A DNA stretch of 64,000 bases from positions 1,812,182-1,876,181 of the forward strand of contig CP070719.1 of the NCBI GenBank assembly GCA_020350725.1, read 5' to 3'. The DNA is from a bacterium (lineage in GTDB: Bacteria > BMS3Abin14). The notes under the pieces were generated by a model. It had not been told where the DNA came from, ran no database searches, and worked only from the letters and a program-made list of their open reading frames with translations. Position numbers and translations under genes: made by a program. Position 1 is the first letter of the stretch. Every line of letters begins with the position of its first letter. Positions 46,222 through 53,956 of this stretch are shown here, one piece after another.

Positions 46222-46865
46222 TCCGTCTCCTGGCGTTGATGACCGTTCTCCTCTGTGCCTGGCCCCTTCGGGCTTCCGACGTCCCCGATGACGCCGCCAG
46301 GGCGATGGCCCTGGTCCGTGAGACGTACGGGACACTGACCGCCATCAGGGCCGATTTCGTCCAGACGGAAGAGAGGCCCGGAGTCGGTGTCTCCCTCAGG
46401 GAGGAAGGGGTCCTTTCCTTCCTGCTCCCTGACATGATGAGGTGGGACTATGGGGGTGAGAAGCCCCATCGGGTCGTGATCGACGGCGACCTGGTCTGGA
46501 TCTACACGCCGTCGCGCAAGCAGGTTGTCCGGAGGAGGATGACGCCCGAGGAGATGAGACAGGGTGCCGCCACCTTCCTTCGCGGTATGGACGGCCTGGA
46601 GCGTGATTTCTCCGTCCGATCCGCCGGGGGAAATGAGGAACACCGTTATCTGCTCGATCTCTACCCCAGATCGGACACCACCCCCTACGAGCGGATCCGG
46701 GTGGCAGTGAATAAGGAGACGGGGATCATCGAGCGGATCGGCATTCACCATCGTATAGGAAATGTCACAACCATAACCTTTACCGACATCGAGACCGAGG
46801 TCAGCCTGCCGCGGTCCCTCTTCGCGTGGGACATCCCGGATGGGGTGGAGGTCATAGAACCGTGA
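46218..46865 (+). CDS. lolA: Outer-membrane lipoprotein carrier protein LolA
   Basis: A 215-residue periplasmic chaperone that carries lipoproteins to the outer membrane. Signal peptide (1-19, cleavage after LRA), then YGTLTAIRADFVQTEERPG, the phospho-lipoprotein-binding fold PDMMRWDYGGEKPHRVVIDGDLVWIYTPSRKQV (in parts), and DTTPYERIRVAVNKETGIIERI. It shares an ATGA overlap with ftsK, a pairing common in deltaproteobacteria. Confidence 0.93.
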   Translation: MIRLLALMTVLLCAWPLRASDVPDDAARAMALVRETYGTLTAIRADFVQTEERPGVGVSLREEGVLSFLLPDMMRWDYGGEKPHRVVIDGDLVWIYTPSRKQVVRRRMTPEEMRQGAATFLRGMDGLERDFSVRSAGGNEEHRYLLDLYPRSDTTPYERIRVAVNKETGIIERIGIHHRIGNVTTITFTDIETEVSLPRSLFAWDIPDGVEVIEP

Positions 46866-46976
46866 ACCTTCGACGAGTCGTCACCCGGCAGTCGGCATCC
46901 GGTTTTGAGAACGTGGAAATAGTGTAATACCACTGAATGCGGAATTTTCTTTGTCTGGCAGGCAGTTGAGATCCCG

Positions 46977-48269
46977 ATGAAAGTCGCCGTCACATCCCTG
47001 GGCTGCTCCAAGAACCTCGTCGACACGGAGGTGATGCTCGGTCACCTTGCCCGCGCCGGATGCTCGGTAGTGGAAGAGCCGGAGGGGGCGGACTGCCTCC
47101 TCGTCAACACCTGCGCCTTCCTCACGGAAGCGGTCCAGGAAGCGCTGGACCGGATCGTCGAGCTGGCCCAATACAGATCCAGGGGAGACGTCGCGAGACT
47201 GGTGGTGACAGGCTGCCTGGTGAGCCGTTATGGATCGGACCTGCGAAAGGAGATCCCCGAGATCGACGCCCTGGTGGGCCCCTCGAGCCTCGAGGAGGTT
47301 GTCGAAGCCGTCACCGGCCGATCCGACAGCGTGAACGAAAAGGAACAGGAGTTTCCACTCCGCTTGAGGTCGAGCCCCGGTCACAGAGCCTACCTCAAGG
47401 TCGGCGAGGGATGCTCCAATCACTGCACCTACTGCCTGATCCCCCACCTCAGGGGGCCGTTCCGGAGCCGTACCGCCGATTCCGTCATCTCCGAAGCCGG
47501 ATGGCTCATGGATCAGGGAGTGCGCGAGATCAGCCTCGTCGCACAGGACACGGGGCGGTTCGGGTCGGATAACGGAGAGGGAAATCTGGCCGGCCTGGTC
47601 CGCCGGATCCTGGCCCTCCCCGGGGATGCCTGGATCCGCATCCTTTACGTCCACCCCTCCCGGATAGAGGAACAACTGCTGGATGTAATGGTCTCGGACA
47701 GCCGGGTCTGCCGGTACATGGACATCCCCTTTCAGCACGTGTCTGCCGCGGTTCTCGACCGGATGGGACGGATGGAGGTACCCCGCGCGGAGGCTGTTCT
47801 CCGGAGGGTTCGCGATGCCGTTCCGGGAGTGTTCATCAGGACCACCTTGATGACCGGCTTCCCAGGGGAGACCGGAGAGGACTTCCGGGAACTGCTCCGT
47901 TTTGTCGAGGGCGCCGATATCGACCATCTCGGGGTATTTCCCTACAGCCGTGAGGAAGGAACGCCGGCCGCCTCCATGGCCGGGGGGGTCGGGGGGGACG
48001 TCGCCGTGGAGAGGGCGCGTATCCTCATGGAGATTCAAGACAGTGTCTCATCCCGCCGGCTCGGGAATCTGGTTGGAAAAAGGCTGGACGTCCTGGCCGA
48101 GGGGACGGACGAGAAGGGTCCCTTCGGCCGCCACAGGGGTCAGGCGCCCGAGGTGGACGGGGTGGTGAGACTGGACAGGACGGTGGAGCCGGGGCGGGTC
48201 GTACCGGTGAGGATCGTCGGGAGCGGGGTGTACGATTTAATCGGGGAGGTGTTGGGCACTAAGGGCTGA
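46977..48269 (+). CDS. rimO: Ribosomal protein uS12 methylthiotransferase RimO
   Basis: A 430-residue radical SAM enzyme that methylthiolates an Asp of ribosomal protein S12. UPF0004 domain with C10, C46 and a third Cys near 80 for the auxiliary cluster; radical SAM motif GCSNHCTYC; C-terminal TRAM domain (about 365-428). The first domain's SLGCSKNLVDTE is the RimO rather than MiaB form. 111 bp after lolA. Confidence 0.94.
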   Translation: MKVAVTSLGCSKNLVDTEVMLGHLARAGCSVVEEPEGADCLLVNTCAFLTEAVQEALDRIVELAQYRSRGDVARLVVTGCLVSRYGSDLRKEIPEIDALVGPSSLEEVVEAVTGRSDSVNEKEQEFPLRLRSSPGHRAYLKVGEGCSNHCTYCLIPHLRGPFRSRTADSVISEAGWLMDQGVREISLVAQDTGRFGSDNGEGNLAGLVRRILALPGDAWIRILYVHPSRIEEQLLDVMVSDSRVCRYMDIPFQHVSAAVLDRMGRMEVPRAEAVLRRVRDAVPGVFIRTTLMTGFPGETGEDFRELLRFVEGADIDHLGVFPYSREEGTPAASMAGGVGGDVAVERARILMEIQDSVSSRRLGNLVGKRLDVLAEGTDEKGPFGRHRGQAPEVDGVVRLDRTVEPGRVVPVRIVGSGVYDLIGEVLGTKG

Positions 48270-48342
48270 GAGCTAAGGAACAAAAACCAAGAGCCTTGTT
48301 CCCGGTTCTCAGTTCTCTGAACACAGACCCCCGGCATTTTCC

Positions 48343-49074
48343 ATGACCGCCAAATCCATCGACATAATTGGGGGAAAGGGTCTGAGACTCGTCCAGGATT
48401 CCCGGGGCGTTAAAGCCTCCGTCGACGGCCTCCTCCTTGCCCGCTTCGTCAGACCGGAGCCCGGATGGCGGGTGGCCGACCTGGGATGCGGCAACGGATT
48501 GGTCGGCCTTATCCTTGCCTCGGAGCAGCCGGAATGTACCGTGTTGGGAGTTGACATCCAGGAGGCTCTTCTGACCAACGCGGCAGAGAGCGCCGCAGTC
48601 AACGATCTTGACAATATCCGGTTCCTCGGAGCTGACCTGAGAGCCTACCCCTGGCCAGACAACCTTGCCAGGTTCGATCTGGTCGCGGCCAACCCCCCCT
48701 ACAGGAAGGTCGGAACGGGGCGCATCAGTCCCGATCCAGGCCGTGCGGCAGCCAGGCACGAGGTGGTCGGGAGCGTCCATGATTTCGCCGCCTCCGCCTC
48801 AGCCATGCTCCGCGACGGCGGGTGTTCGACCTGGGTGTTTCTTGCCGCACGCTACCAGGACCTGATCGAGGCCCTGGTGAATGCCGGCCTGGAGGCGGTA
48901 CGCAGCAGATACGTTCGATCCAGGGCCGGGGACGAACCTTCCCTGGTCCTGGTGGAGGCGATCAAGGGAGGCGGGGTTGGATCTGCCTGGCAGGAGCCTC
49001 CGCTTACCCTCTACCGGGGTCCCACCGGAAGGGACTACACGGATGAGGCAAGAGAGCTGCTGTATGGGGGGTAG
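48343..49074 (+). CDS. tRNA1(Val) adenine-N6 methyltransferase-like protein (TrmN6/YfiC family)
   Basis: A 243-residue SAM-dependent methyltransferase. DLGCGNGLVGLILA binds SAM and NPPYRKVGTGR is the amino-methyltransferase motif of the YfiC/TrmN6 group, which methylates A37 of tRNA1(Val). DGLLLARFV near the N-terminus is also a family mark. The ATG has no obvious ribosome binding site and follows a phrase repeat (48245-48330). Confidence 0.85.
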   Translation: MTAKSIDIIGGKGLRLVQDSRGVKASVDGLLLARFVRPEPGWRVADLGCGNGLVGLILASEQPECTVLGVDIQEALLTNAAESAAVNDLDNIRFLGADLRAYPWPDNLARFDLVAANPPYRKVGTGRISPDPGRAAARHEVVGSVHDFAASASAMLRDGGCSTWVFLAARYQDLIEALVNAGLEAVRSRYVRSRAGDEPSLVLVEAIKGGGVGSAWQEPPLTLYRGPTGRDYTDEARELLYGG

Positions 49075-49349
49075 AGGTTAAAGGGGAAAGGCATTAATAG
49101 TCCTGAGAGATAAGTGCTCAGAGATAAGGTTTGGGCCCATTTACTTAGCCCTTATCACTTAGGACTTAGGACTGGTGTTAACTGCAGCCCAGGATCCGAG
49201 AGTCTTTAACCTTCCTCCCCCTCTCCCCCCTTGTTGTCGCGCCGATCCGTGGTTAGCCTAGAAGTATAGACCCGTTACAAATTAATAACGATTGCAATTT
49301 ACTGCCCCAGGTGGCATGGTTCAGGGACCCGATCCCATGGAGGTACGAC

Positions 49350-49949
49350 TTGAGAAGGACGCTGTTTCTGCCCCTCTGCCTGATCACATTCGGTCTCCTC
49401 TGTCCTGATGCTCACGCCGGTGAGGGGTGGTATATCCAGGGGGCCGGAGGTGCCTCGCTGGCCGGTGACGCGACCTTCTCCGGTGCCGGCGGCGATGATC
49501 TGGTGGAATACGAACCGGGACTGAATCTATCCGGATCTGCCGGTTACGGGTTTTCCCGGTTCAGGATCGAGGCCGAGCTCGCCTATCGAGCGAACGAAGT
49601 CGAGGAGATAGACGGGTTGAGGAGCGAGGGGGACGTGGAAACCTACTGCCTCCTCCTGAATTGCTTCTTCGAATTCGAGAACCGATCCCGCTGGGTTCCC
49701 TATATCGGTTTCGGTGCAGGACTGGCCGATTTTCGTCTCAGCGATCTGCAGATAGGGGCCGTGAACCTCGATGAAAGGGACAGCGTCCCTGCCTACCAGG
49801 TCGCAGTCGGAGTCGGTCTGGATGTGGACGACCAGCTCAGTTTCACCCTGGACTACCGTTATTTCACCACCTCCGATCCCAATTTTGACGGCATCGATGC
49901 GGAGTACGACGCCCACACCCTCACCGTAGGCCTGAAAATTTTCCTGTAG
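49350..49949 (+). CDS. Small outer-membrane beta-barrel protein
   Basis: A 199-residue protein. TTG 49350 is chosen because GGAGGT stands 5 nt before it and the product then begins with a perfect signal peptide (RRTLFLPLCLITFGLLCPDAHA); a GTG at 49311 has no ribosome binding site. The mature part alternates polar and hydrophobic residues in strands (FRIEAELAYRANEV, WVPYIGFGAGLADFRLSD, QLSFTLDYRYFTTSD) and ends TLTVGLKIFL, a barrel-assembly signal with terminal aromatic. An eight-stranded OmpA/OmpX-like barrel is likely; function unknown. Related in layout to the next gene. Confidence 0.75.
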   Translation: MRRTLFLPLCLITFGLLCPDAHAGEGWYIQGAGGASLAGDATFSGAGGDDLVEYEPGLNLSGSAGYGFSRFRIEAELAYRANEVEEIDGLRSEGDVETYCLLLNCFFEFENRSRWVPYIGFGAGLADFRLSDLQIGAVNLDERDSVPAYQVAVGVGLDVDDQLSFTLDYRYFTTSDPNFDGIDAEYDAHTLTVGLKIFL

Positions 49950-50138
49950 GGCAAAGATCCCCGGTCTCTAAATCCCTGATTTCCCATGCCTAACGTCTCT
50001 TTCCGGTTTTCCTCCTCCCTTCCCTTTTCCGGATGTTTTCTGGTAAAGTCCTTGCCGGAAAGTCGCCACCGGCAATAAAGCCTGTGCCCGCCGCCGAGGT
50101 CAGCGCCCCGGGGCGGCATCCGACAGCGGGGAAGAATT

Positions 50139-50759
50139 ATGAAAAGGCTCACCTCAGGCCTTATTGTCCTCCTGCTCCCCTGCCTTTGGGTCCAGGCGGC
50201 TCTCGCTTCAGAGGTATACTATCTTTCCATCCGGTCCGGTCAGTCCACGCTCCTCGACGCCGCCTCCGACGATCTGGTGGACGATCCGGACATGGGGGAA
50301 TTGAAGGTGGTCTATGATGGCGGCACCCACACGGCCGGAGCTTTCGGATGGTCCTTCATGGACGGCCGCGTGGAGCTCGAGGTGACGGACGGGGAGGCGA
50401 AGGTCGAGAGCAGGGGGGGCATGCCTCCCTCCGCCGGCGTCCGCTGTTCCCTTCAAAGCCTCATGTTCAACGGCTTCTATGACATCGAGACCTGGTCCAC
50501 CTGGAATCCCTATGTCGGCCTGGGTTTCGGGGGAGCCGTGCTGACGATCGAGGAGGGCGGGGCGGAAGACGATGACTTGGTGTTGGCCTATCAGGCGGGA
50601 GGAGGCATTGCTGTGAGGCTCGGCAATAACGTGGCCGTCGATCTCCAGTACTGGTTCTTCGTCACCAGCGAATACGAGCTTCTAGTGGGCAACAGCGAGT
50701 ATCAGGATCTGCTGCAGAGCCACAACCTTTCCCTGGGCCTGAGGTACTATCTCGAGTAG
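50139..50759 (+). CDS. Small outer-membrane beta-barrel protein, second copy
   Basis: A 206-residue protein with GGGGAAG before the ATG, a signal peptide (about 1-23) and beta strands through the mature part. TWNPYVGLGFGGAVLTIEE, VAVDLQYWFFVTSEYELL and HNLSLGLRYYLE match the positions of WVPYIGFGAGL, LSFTLDYRYFTTSD and LTVGLKIFL in the preceding gene, so the two are diverged paralogues. The 189-bp gap between them shows no terminator. The role is unknown. Confidence 0.75.
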   Translation: MKRLTSGLIVLLLPCLWVQAALASEVYYLSIRSGQSTLLDAASDDLVDDPDMGELKVVYDGGTHTAGAFGWSFMDGRVELEVTDGEAKVESRGGMPPSAGVRCSLQSLMFNGFYDIETWSTWNPYVGLGFGGAVLTIEEGGAEDDDLVLAYQAGGGIAVRLGNNVAVDLQYWFFVTSEYELLVGNSEYQDLLQSHNLSLGLRYYLE

Positions 50760-51059
50760 GGCCCTGCGGACGTGATAACCAGTTCACGGTTCACTGTTTA
50801 GGGTGGAAATAAGAGCATTAGAGCATTAGAAATTAGAGATTAGAGATCGATCCAAGATCCAAAAAGGTAGTTCACGGTTCACAGTTCACAGCTGGAAAGC
50901 AGACCATTAGAGATTAGAGCATTAGACATTATTGCCAAAATCCGAAACTAGGGACATCTCTGTGGCACTCTGTGGCGGCGTCTCAAGGGACGCCTCCGTG
51001 TCCTCTGTGTTAAATTCCTTCCTCCTGAATTCTGGCTCCTGACTCCTTTTCAAAGGCAC

Positions 51060-51223
51060 GTTCCACGTTCCGGATACTAACTGTGAACTGAGAGCTGAGT
51101 CCCAAGGACTCAGTGATATGTGGTCAGTAACACCTCACTATACTTATCTCTTAGCACTATATATCCCTCTCCCATGCGCCCCCTCTGGACGCTGGCCTCT
51201 GGACTCTGGACTCTTTTCTCCCC
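51060..51223 (+). repeat. Left arm of a 164-bp inverted repeat
   Basis: This segment is the reverse complement of 53558-53721 with three mismatches that I can find over 164 bp (about 98% identity). The arms enclose dciA and two GntR genes. Confidence 0.9.
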
Positions 51224-51295
51224 CTCACCCATGCGCCCCCTCTGGACGCTGGCCTCTGGGCTCTGGACTCATTTCTCCCCCTCACCCATGCGCCC
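51171..51295 (+). repeat. 57-bp tandem repeat, two full copies and a partial third
   Basis: Units begin CCCATGCGCC at 51171, 51228 and 51285. Each full unit contains the 29-bp phrase CTGGACGCTGGCCTCTGG.. (51185-51213 and 51242-51270). More copies of the 29-bp phrase are at 51459-51487, and inverted at 53568-53596 and 63923-63951. Confidence 0.85.
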
Positions 51296-51485
51296 CCGCG
51301 CCGGAAGATTGAGGTTCCATGCTGTCTGGTAAGTATCGGTGTAACGAGGTATGGAGGTGTCGAGGAATTCAATCTCAGGTTCCTTCTTTGTTGTTCTTAA
51401 AACCTCGATACTTCGCTACCTCCATACTTCGGTACGCATTACCTTTAATTCGTTCCCTCTGGACGCTGGCCTCTGGACCCTGGAC

Positions 51486-51818
51486 TCATTTTTCCTCTGT
51501 CCCCCGACCCCTCATGAGGGTGAACCGGATATCGGTCACGACCCCTTTCCCGGCGAGATCGTCCAGCTTCTTGATGATCTCGTTCTTTCTCATGGACAAT
51601 TCATTCATCCAGGAGGGATCACTGACTTCAACGATCATCGACTTGCCTCGGAATCGGACCGGCCTCGCGTGGCCGGACGCGTCCCCGGCGATCTGATCCC
51701 AGGCGATCATGATCATCCCCTGCCGGGCAGTATCTTCGGGAAGGCCGAGGTTGCGGAGAACCGAGCCGATGACCTGGCCCACGGCCGTGGGTTCTCTCTT
51801 TATTCTGCGATCTCTCAT
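51486..51818 (-). CDS. DciA-like protein (DUF721)
   Basis: A 110-residue protein from the ATG at 51818; the frame is open to a GTG at 51875. The DUF721 domain fills it: VGQVIGSVLRNLGLPEDTARQGMIMIAWDQIAGD, then GHARPVRFRGKSMIVEVSDPSWMNELSMRKNEIIKKL, each read in parts. DciA helps load the replicative helicase DnaB where DnaC is absent. It is divergent from the first GntR gene, and the intergenic operator could serve both. Its stop codon lies in a copy of the 29-bp phrase repeat. Confidence 0.8.
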   Translation of the reverse strand: MRDRRIKREPTAVGQVIGSVLRNLGLPEDTARQGMIMIAWDQIAGDASGHARPVRFRGKSMIVEVSDPSWMNELSMRKNEIIKKLDDLAGKGVVTDIRFTLMRGRGTEEK

Positions 51819-51853
51819 CAGGACGAAATTAATCTCCGGCTGAGGTAAATTCC

Positions 51854-51882
51854 TTGACAGTAAAAGGGAAATCACCTAACTT
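51854..51882 (+). promoter_or_regulatory. Promoter of the first GntR gene
   Basis: TTGACA (51854-51859), 17-nt spacer, TAACTT (51877-51882). Transcription would begin near 51889, just upstream of the palindromic operator. Confidence 0.5.
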
Positions 51883-51900
51883 AATATTAAGAATACTGTA

Positions 51901-51914
51901 TTTTGTATACAAAA
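51901..51914. promoter_or_regulatory. GntR-type operator palindrome
   Basis: TTTTGTATACAAAA is a perfect 14-bp palindrome with the TTGTATACAA core known for FCD-type GntR regulators. It lies about 45 bp before the first GntR start and downstream of the promoter, which suggests autorepression by roadblock. Confidence 0.7.
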
Positions 51915-51958
51915 TTTCCCTCCCCCATCAGAGTCTGGATTATAACAGGATAGTGAGA

Positions 51959-52633
51959 TTGAAAAAGCACAAAACCCTCAGGGAGCAGATAGCCTCCTCA
52001 CTTAGGGAGTCCATCATCCAGGGTGAACTGCCGCCGGGCCAGAAGCTCACGGAGCCGGAACTGGCAGAGCGGCTCGGGATCAGCCGGACGCCTATCAGGG
52101 AAGCCTTTCGGCAGCTGGAGAGCGAGGGGTTCCTGACCGTCATTCCGAGGCGCGGCGCGGTCGTGTCCACCATTACCGTCAAAGAGATCAAGGACTTCTA
52201 CGAACTGAAGAGCCTCCTGGAGGGATATGCCGCCAGGGTCGCTGCGGAGAGGATAAACCTGAAGGACATTGAGAAACTGGAAAAGATCAACAACCAACTG
52301 GAAGACCTTGCCGAGAGGGGCCACGTGGAAGGATTTTTCCGCAAGAACGAGGAGTTCCATAACTGCTTTCTCCAGCTGTGCGGAAACGAGAAGCTGATGG
52401 AACTAAGGAACACGATGGTCAAAAGGTTCCTCGGTTTCAGGATGGCGACCCTGTCGCTGCCCGGAAGGCTCATGGAGTCCGTACGTCAGCATCGATCCAT
52501 CATCAAGGCCTTCCAGAAGAGAGACGGACGTCTGGCGGAGGCCATCGTCGTGGAGCACGCCCTTCTGGGCGGTGAGGAGCTGGCCAATCAGGTCCGAAAG
52601 CTTCAAGAGGAGGCTGGTCTGAAAATGGGATAG
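51959..52633 (+). CDS. GntR-family regulator, FCD (FadR-like) subfamily, copy 1
   Basis: A 224-residue regulator. TTG 51959 has AGGA 8 nt upstream and gives the family start MKKHKTLREQI; upstream GTG 51953 is too close to it. The winged helix (about 5-70: LRESIIQGELPPGQKLTEPELAERLGISRTPIREAFRQLESEGF in parts) precedes a helical FCD ligand-binding domain (about 80-215) with the metal/ligand His in EFHNCF and RQHRSI. The ligand is unknown but is typically a small organic acid. 97 bp before its paralogue. Confidence 0.9.
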   Translation: MKKHKTLREQIASSLRESIIQGELPPGQKLTEPELAERLGISRTPIREAFRQLESEGFLTVIPRRGAVVSTITVKEIKDFYELKSLLEGYAARVAAERINLKDIEKLEKINNQLEDLAERGHVEGFFRKNEEFHNCFLQLCGNEKLMELRNTMVKRFLGFRMATLSLPGRLMESVRQHRSIIKAFQKRDGRLAEAIVVEHALLGGEELANQVRKLQEEAGLKMG

Positions 52634-52730
52634 GGGGGAGCCCGCCCGGTTGCCCTTTCCGAAAAACGGAGGGAAGCACCGGAGCCGGGCAGGATCCCGT
52701 GTAGTCAGACAACAGACGGCAGGTGATCTC

Positions 52731-53417
52731 ATGATAAAGGATTTCAAGATCAAGATCGAGGAGCCGAAGCTTCTCTCCGAGGATATCGCGGATTCCATCA
52801 AGAGGGCCATCATCAAGGGGAAATTCAAGCCGGGTGAAAAGATCTCCGAGGGGGAGCTTGCCGAATCCATGGGTATCAGCCGGACGCCCCTGAGGGAGGC
52901 ATTCAGAAAACTGGAGAACGAGGGCTTCATCGAGATCATCCCGAGAAAGGGCGCTGTGGTCACGGAGATCGATGCCAAGGAGGCCTATGACCTGTACCAG
53001 ATCAAGAGCGCCCTTGAGGGGTTGGCCGCCAGACTCGCCGTCGGCAAGGTCAAGGAGAAGGACATCGAAAAACTGAAGAAGATCAACGCTGAGCTGAGTG
53101 AGACTATTGAGGAATACGATCTGGAATCCTTTTACAGAACCCACTGCCGCTTCCACGAGGTCTTTGTCAAGATTTCCGGAAATAATCGGCTGATCCACCT
53201 GATCTCCAATCTCAACGATCATTTCCAGCGCTACGGCATCGCCTCTCTGGCCCTGCCCGGCCAGTATGAGAACACGATCAGGCAGCATGAGGAGATCATC
53301 GATGCCTTCCAGAGGGGAGACGAACGGAACGTCGAGGAGAAGGTCCGGGAAAATGTCCTGACGGGCGGGAGTGTCCTCATCGACCACCTGGCCAGGACCG
53401 CCCCTTCCCCCAAGTAA
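52731..53417 (+). CDS. GntR-family regulator, FCD subfamily, copy 2
   Basis: A 228-residue regulator with AGGTGA before ATG 52731 (an open frame continues to 52650). The winged helix (SIKRAIIKGKFKPGEKISEG, SMGISRTPLREAFRKLENEGF) and the FCD domain (CRFHEVFVKISGNNRL, IRQHEEIIDAFQRGD) match copy 1 block by block, so the pair arose by duplication. The two probably bind related operators. No enzyme genes for a known FCD ligand lie beside them; the formate dehydrogenase region starts 540 bp downstream. Confidence 0.9.
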   Translation: MIKDFKIKIEEPKLLSEDIADSIKRAIIKGKFKPGEKISEGELAESMGISRTPLREAFRKLENEGFIEIIPRKGAVVTEIDAKEAYDLYQIKSALEGLAARLAVGKVKEKDIEKLKKINAELSETIEEYDLESFYRTHCRFHEVFVKISGNNRLIHLISNLNDHFQRYGIASLALPGQYENTIRQHEEIIDAFQRGDERNVEEKVRENVLTGGSVLIDHLARTAPSPK

Positions 53418-53557
53418 CAACCTGCCTGCCGTCCAGGCGCTGCAAAGAGACCGGTCAATATCCCCTATATTCCGCAGGTTGATTCCATCGGATTTCTCTG
53501 ACATTATCTGCCGGCATGTTCCGCCCGGGAAAAGGTGTGGAGCGGTAAAACCGACGC

Positions 53558-53721
53558 GGGGAGAAAAGAGTCCAGAGTCCAGAGGCCAGCGTCCAGATGG
53601 GGCGCATGGGAGAGGGATATAAAGTGCTAAGAGATAAGTATAGTGAGGTGTTACTGACCACATATCACTGAGTCCTTGGGACTCAGCTCTCAGTTCACAG
53701 TTAGTATCTGGAACGTGGAAC
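53558..53721 (-). repeat. Right arm of the 164-bp inverted repeat
   Basis: Reverse complement of 51060-51223. Outside the arm, 53805-53870 carries TGAACAGTGAACCGTGAAC and TTTTTGGATCTTGGAC words that are the inverse of 50852-50895, so the inverted symmetry continues imperfectly beyond the arms. 53418-53956 holds no gene. Confidence 0.9.
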
Positions 53722-53956
53722 ATCAGACACGGGACTTGGATATAAGAGGCAGCGAGAAAAAGCGGTCGTCATTGCGAACCGATGCCTGCGTGAAGCAATC
53801 TTTAGCTGTGAACAGTGAACCGTGAACTGTGAACTATCTTTTTGGATCTTGGACTTTGGATTTTGGATTCGTTTCCAAATCACTAATTACCAATCACAAA
53901 TCACGACGGTTTTCAACGGTGAACTATTTTATCCATAGGTTATCCGGGGGTCACAT

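Larger units (their letters stand above)
50760..51485. repeat. Dense field of phrase repeats
   Basis: No gene is present. The stretch is a mosaic of short imperfect direct repeats: TTCACGGTTCAC words (50778-50800, 50869-50895), TTAGAGATTAGAG words (50815-50850, 50903-50930), ATCCAAGATCCAAAAAG (50852-50868), GGACGCCTCCGTGTCC, TGGCTCCTGACTCC, then the left 164-bp inverted arm, a 57-bp tandem repeat and a third copy of the 29-bp unit that touches the dciA stop codon. Confidence 0.75.

Noticed and set aside
51171-51295. CRISPR array
   Set aside because: The units are contiguous 57-bp tandem copies without unique spacers, and there are no cas genes.
51060-53721. Insertion sequence or composite transposon
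   Set aside because: No transposase frame, no target-site duplication visible at the arm ends, and the arms consist of the same phrases found elsewhere.
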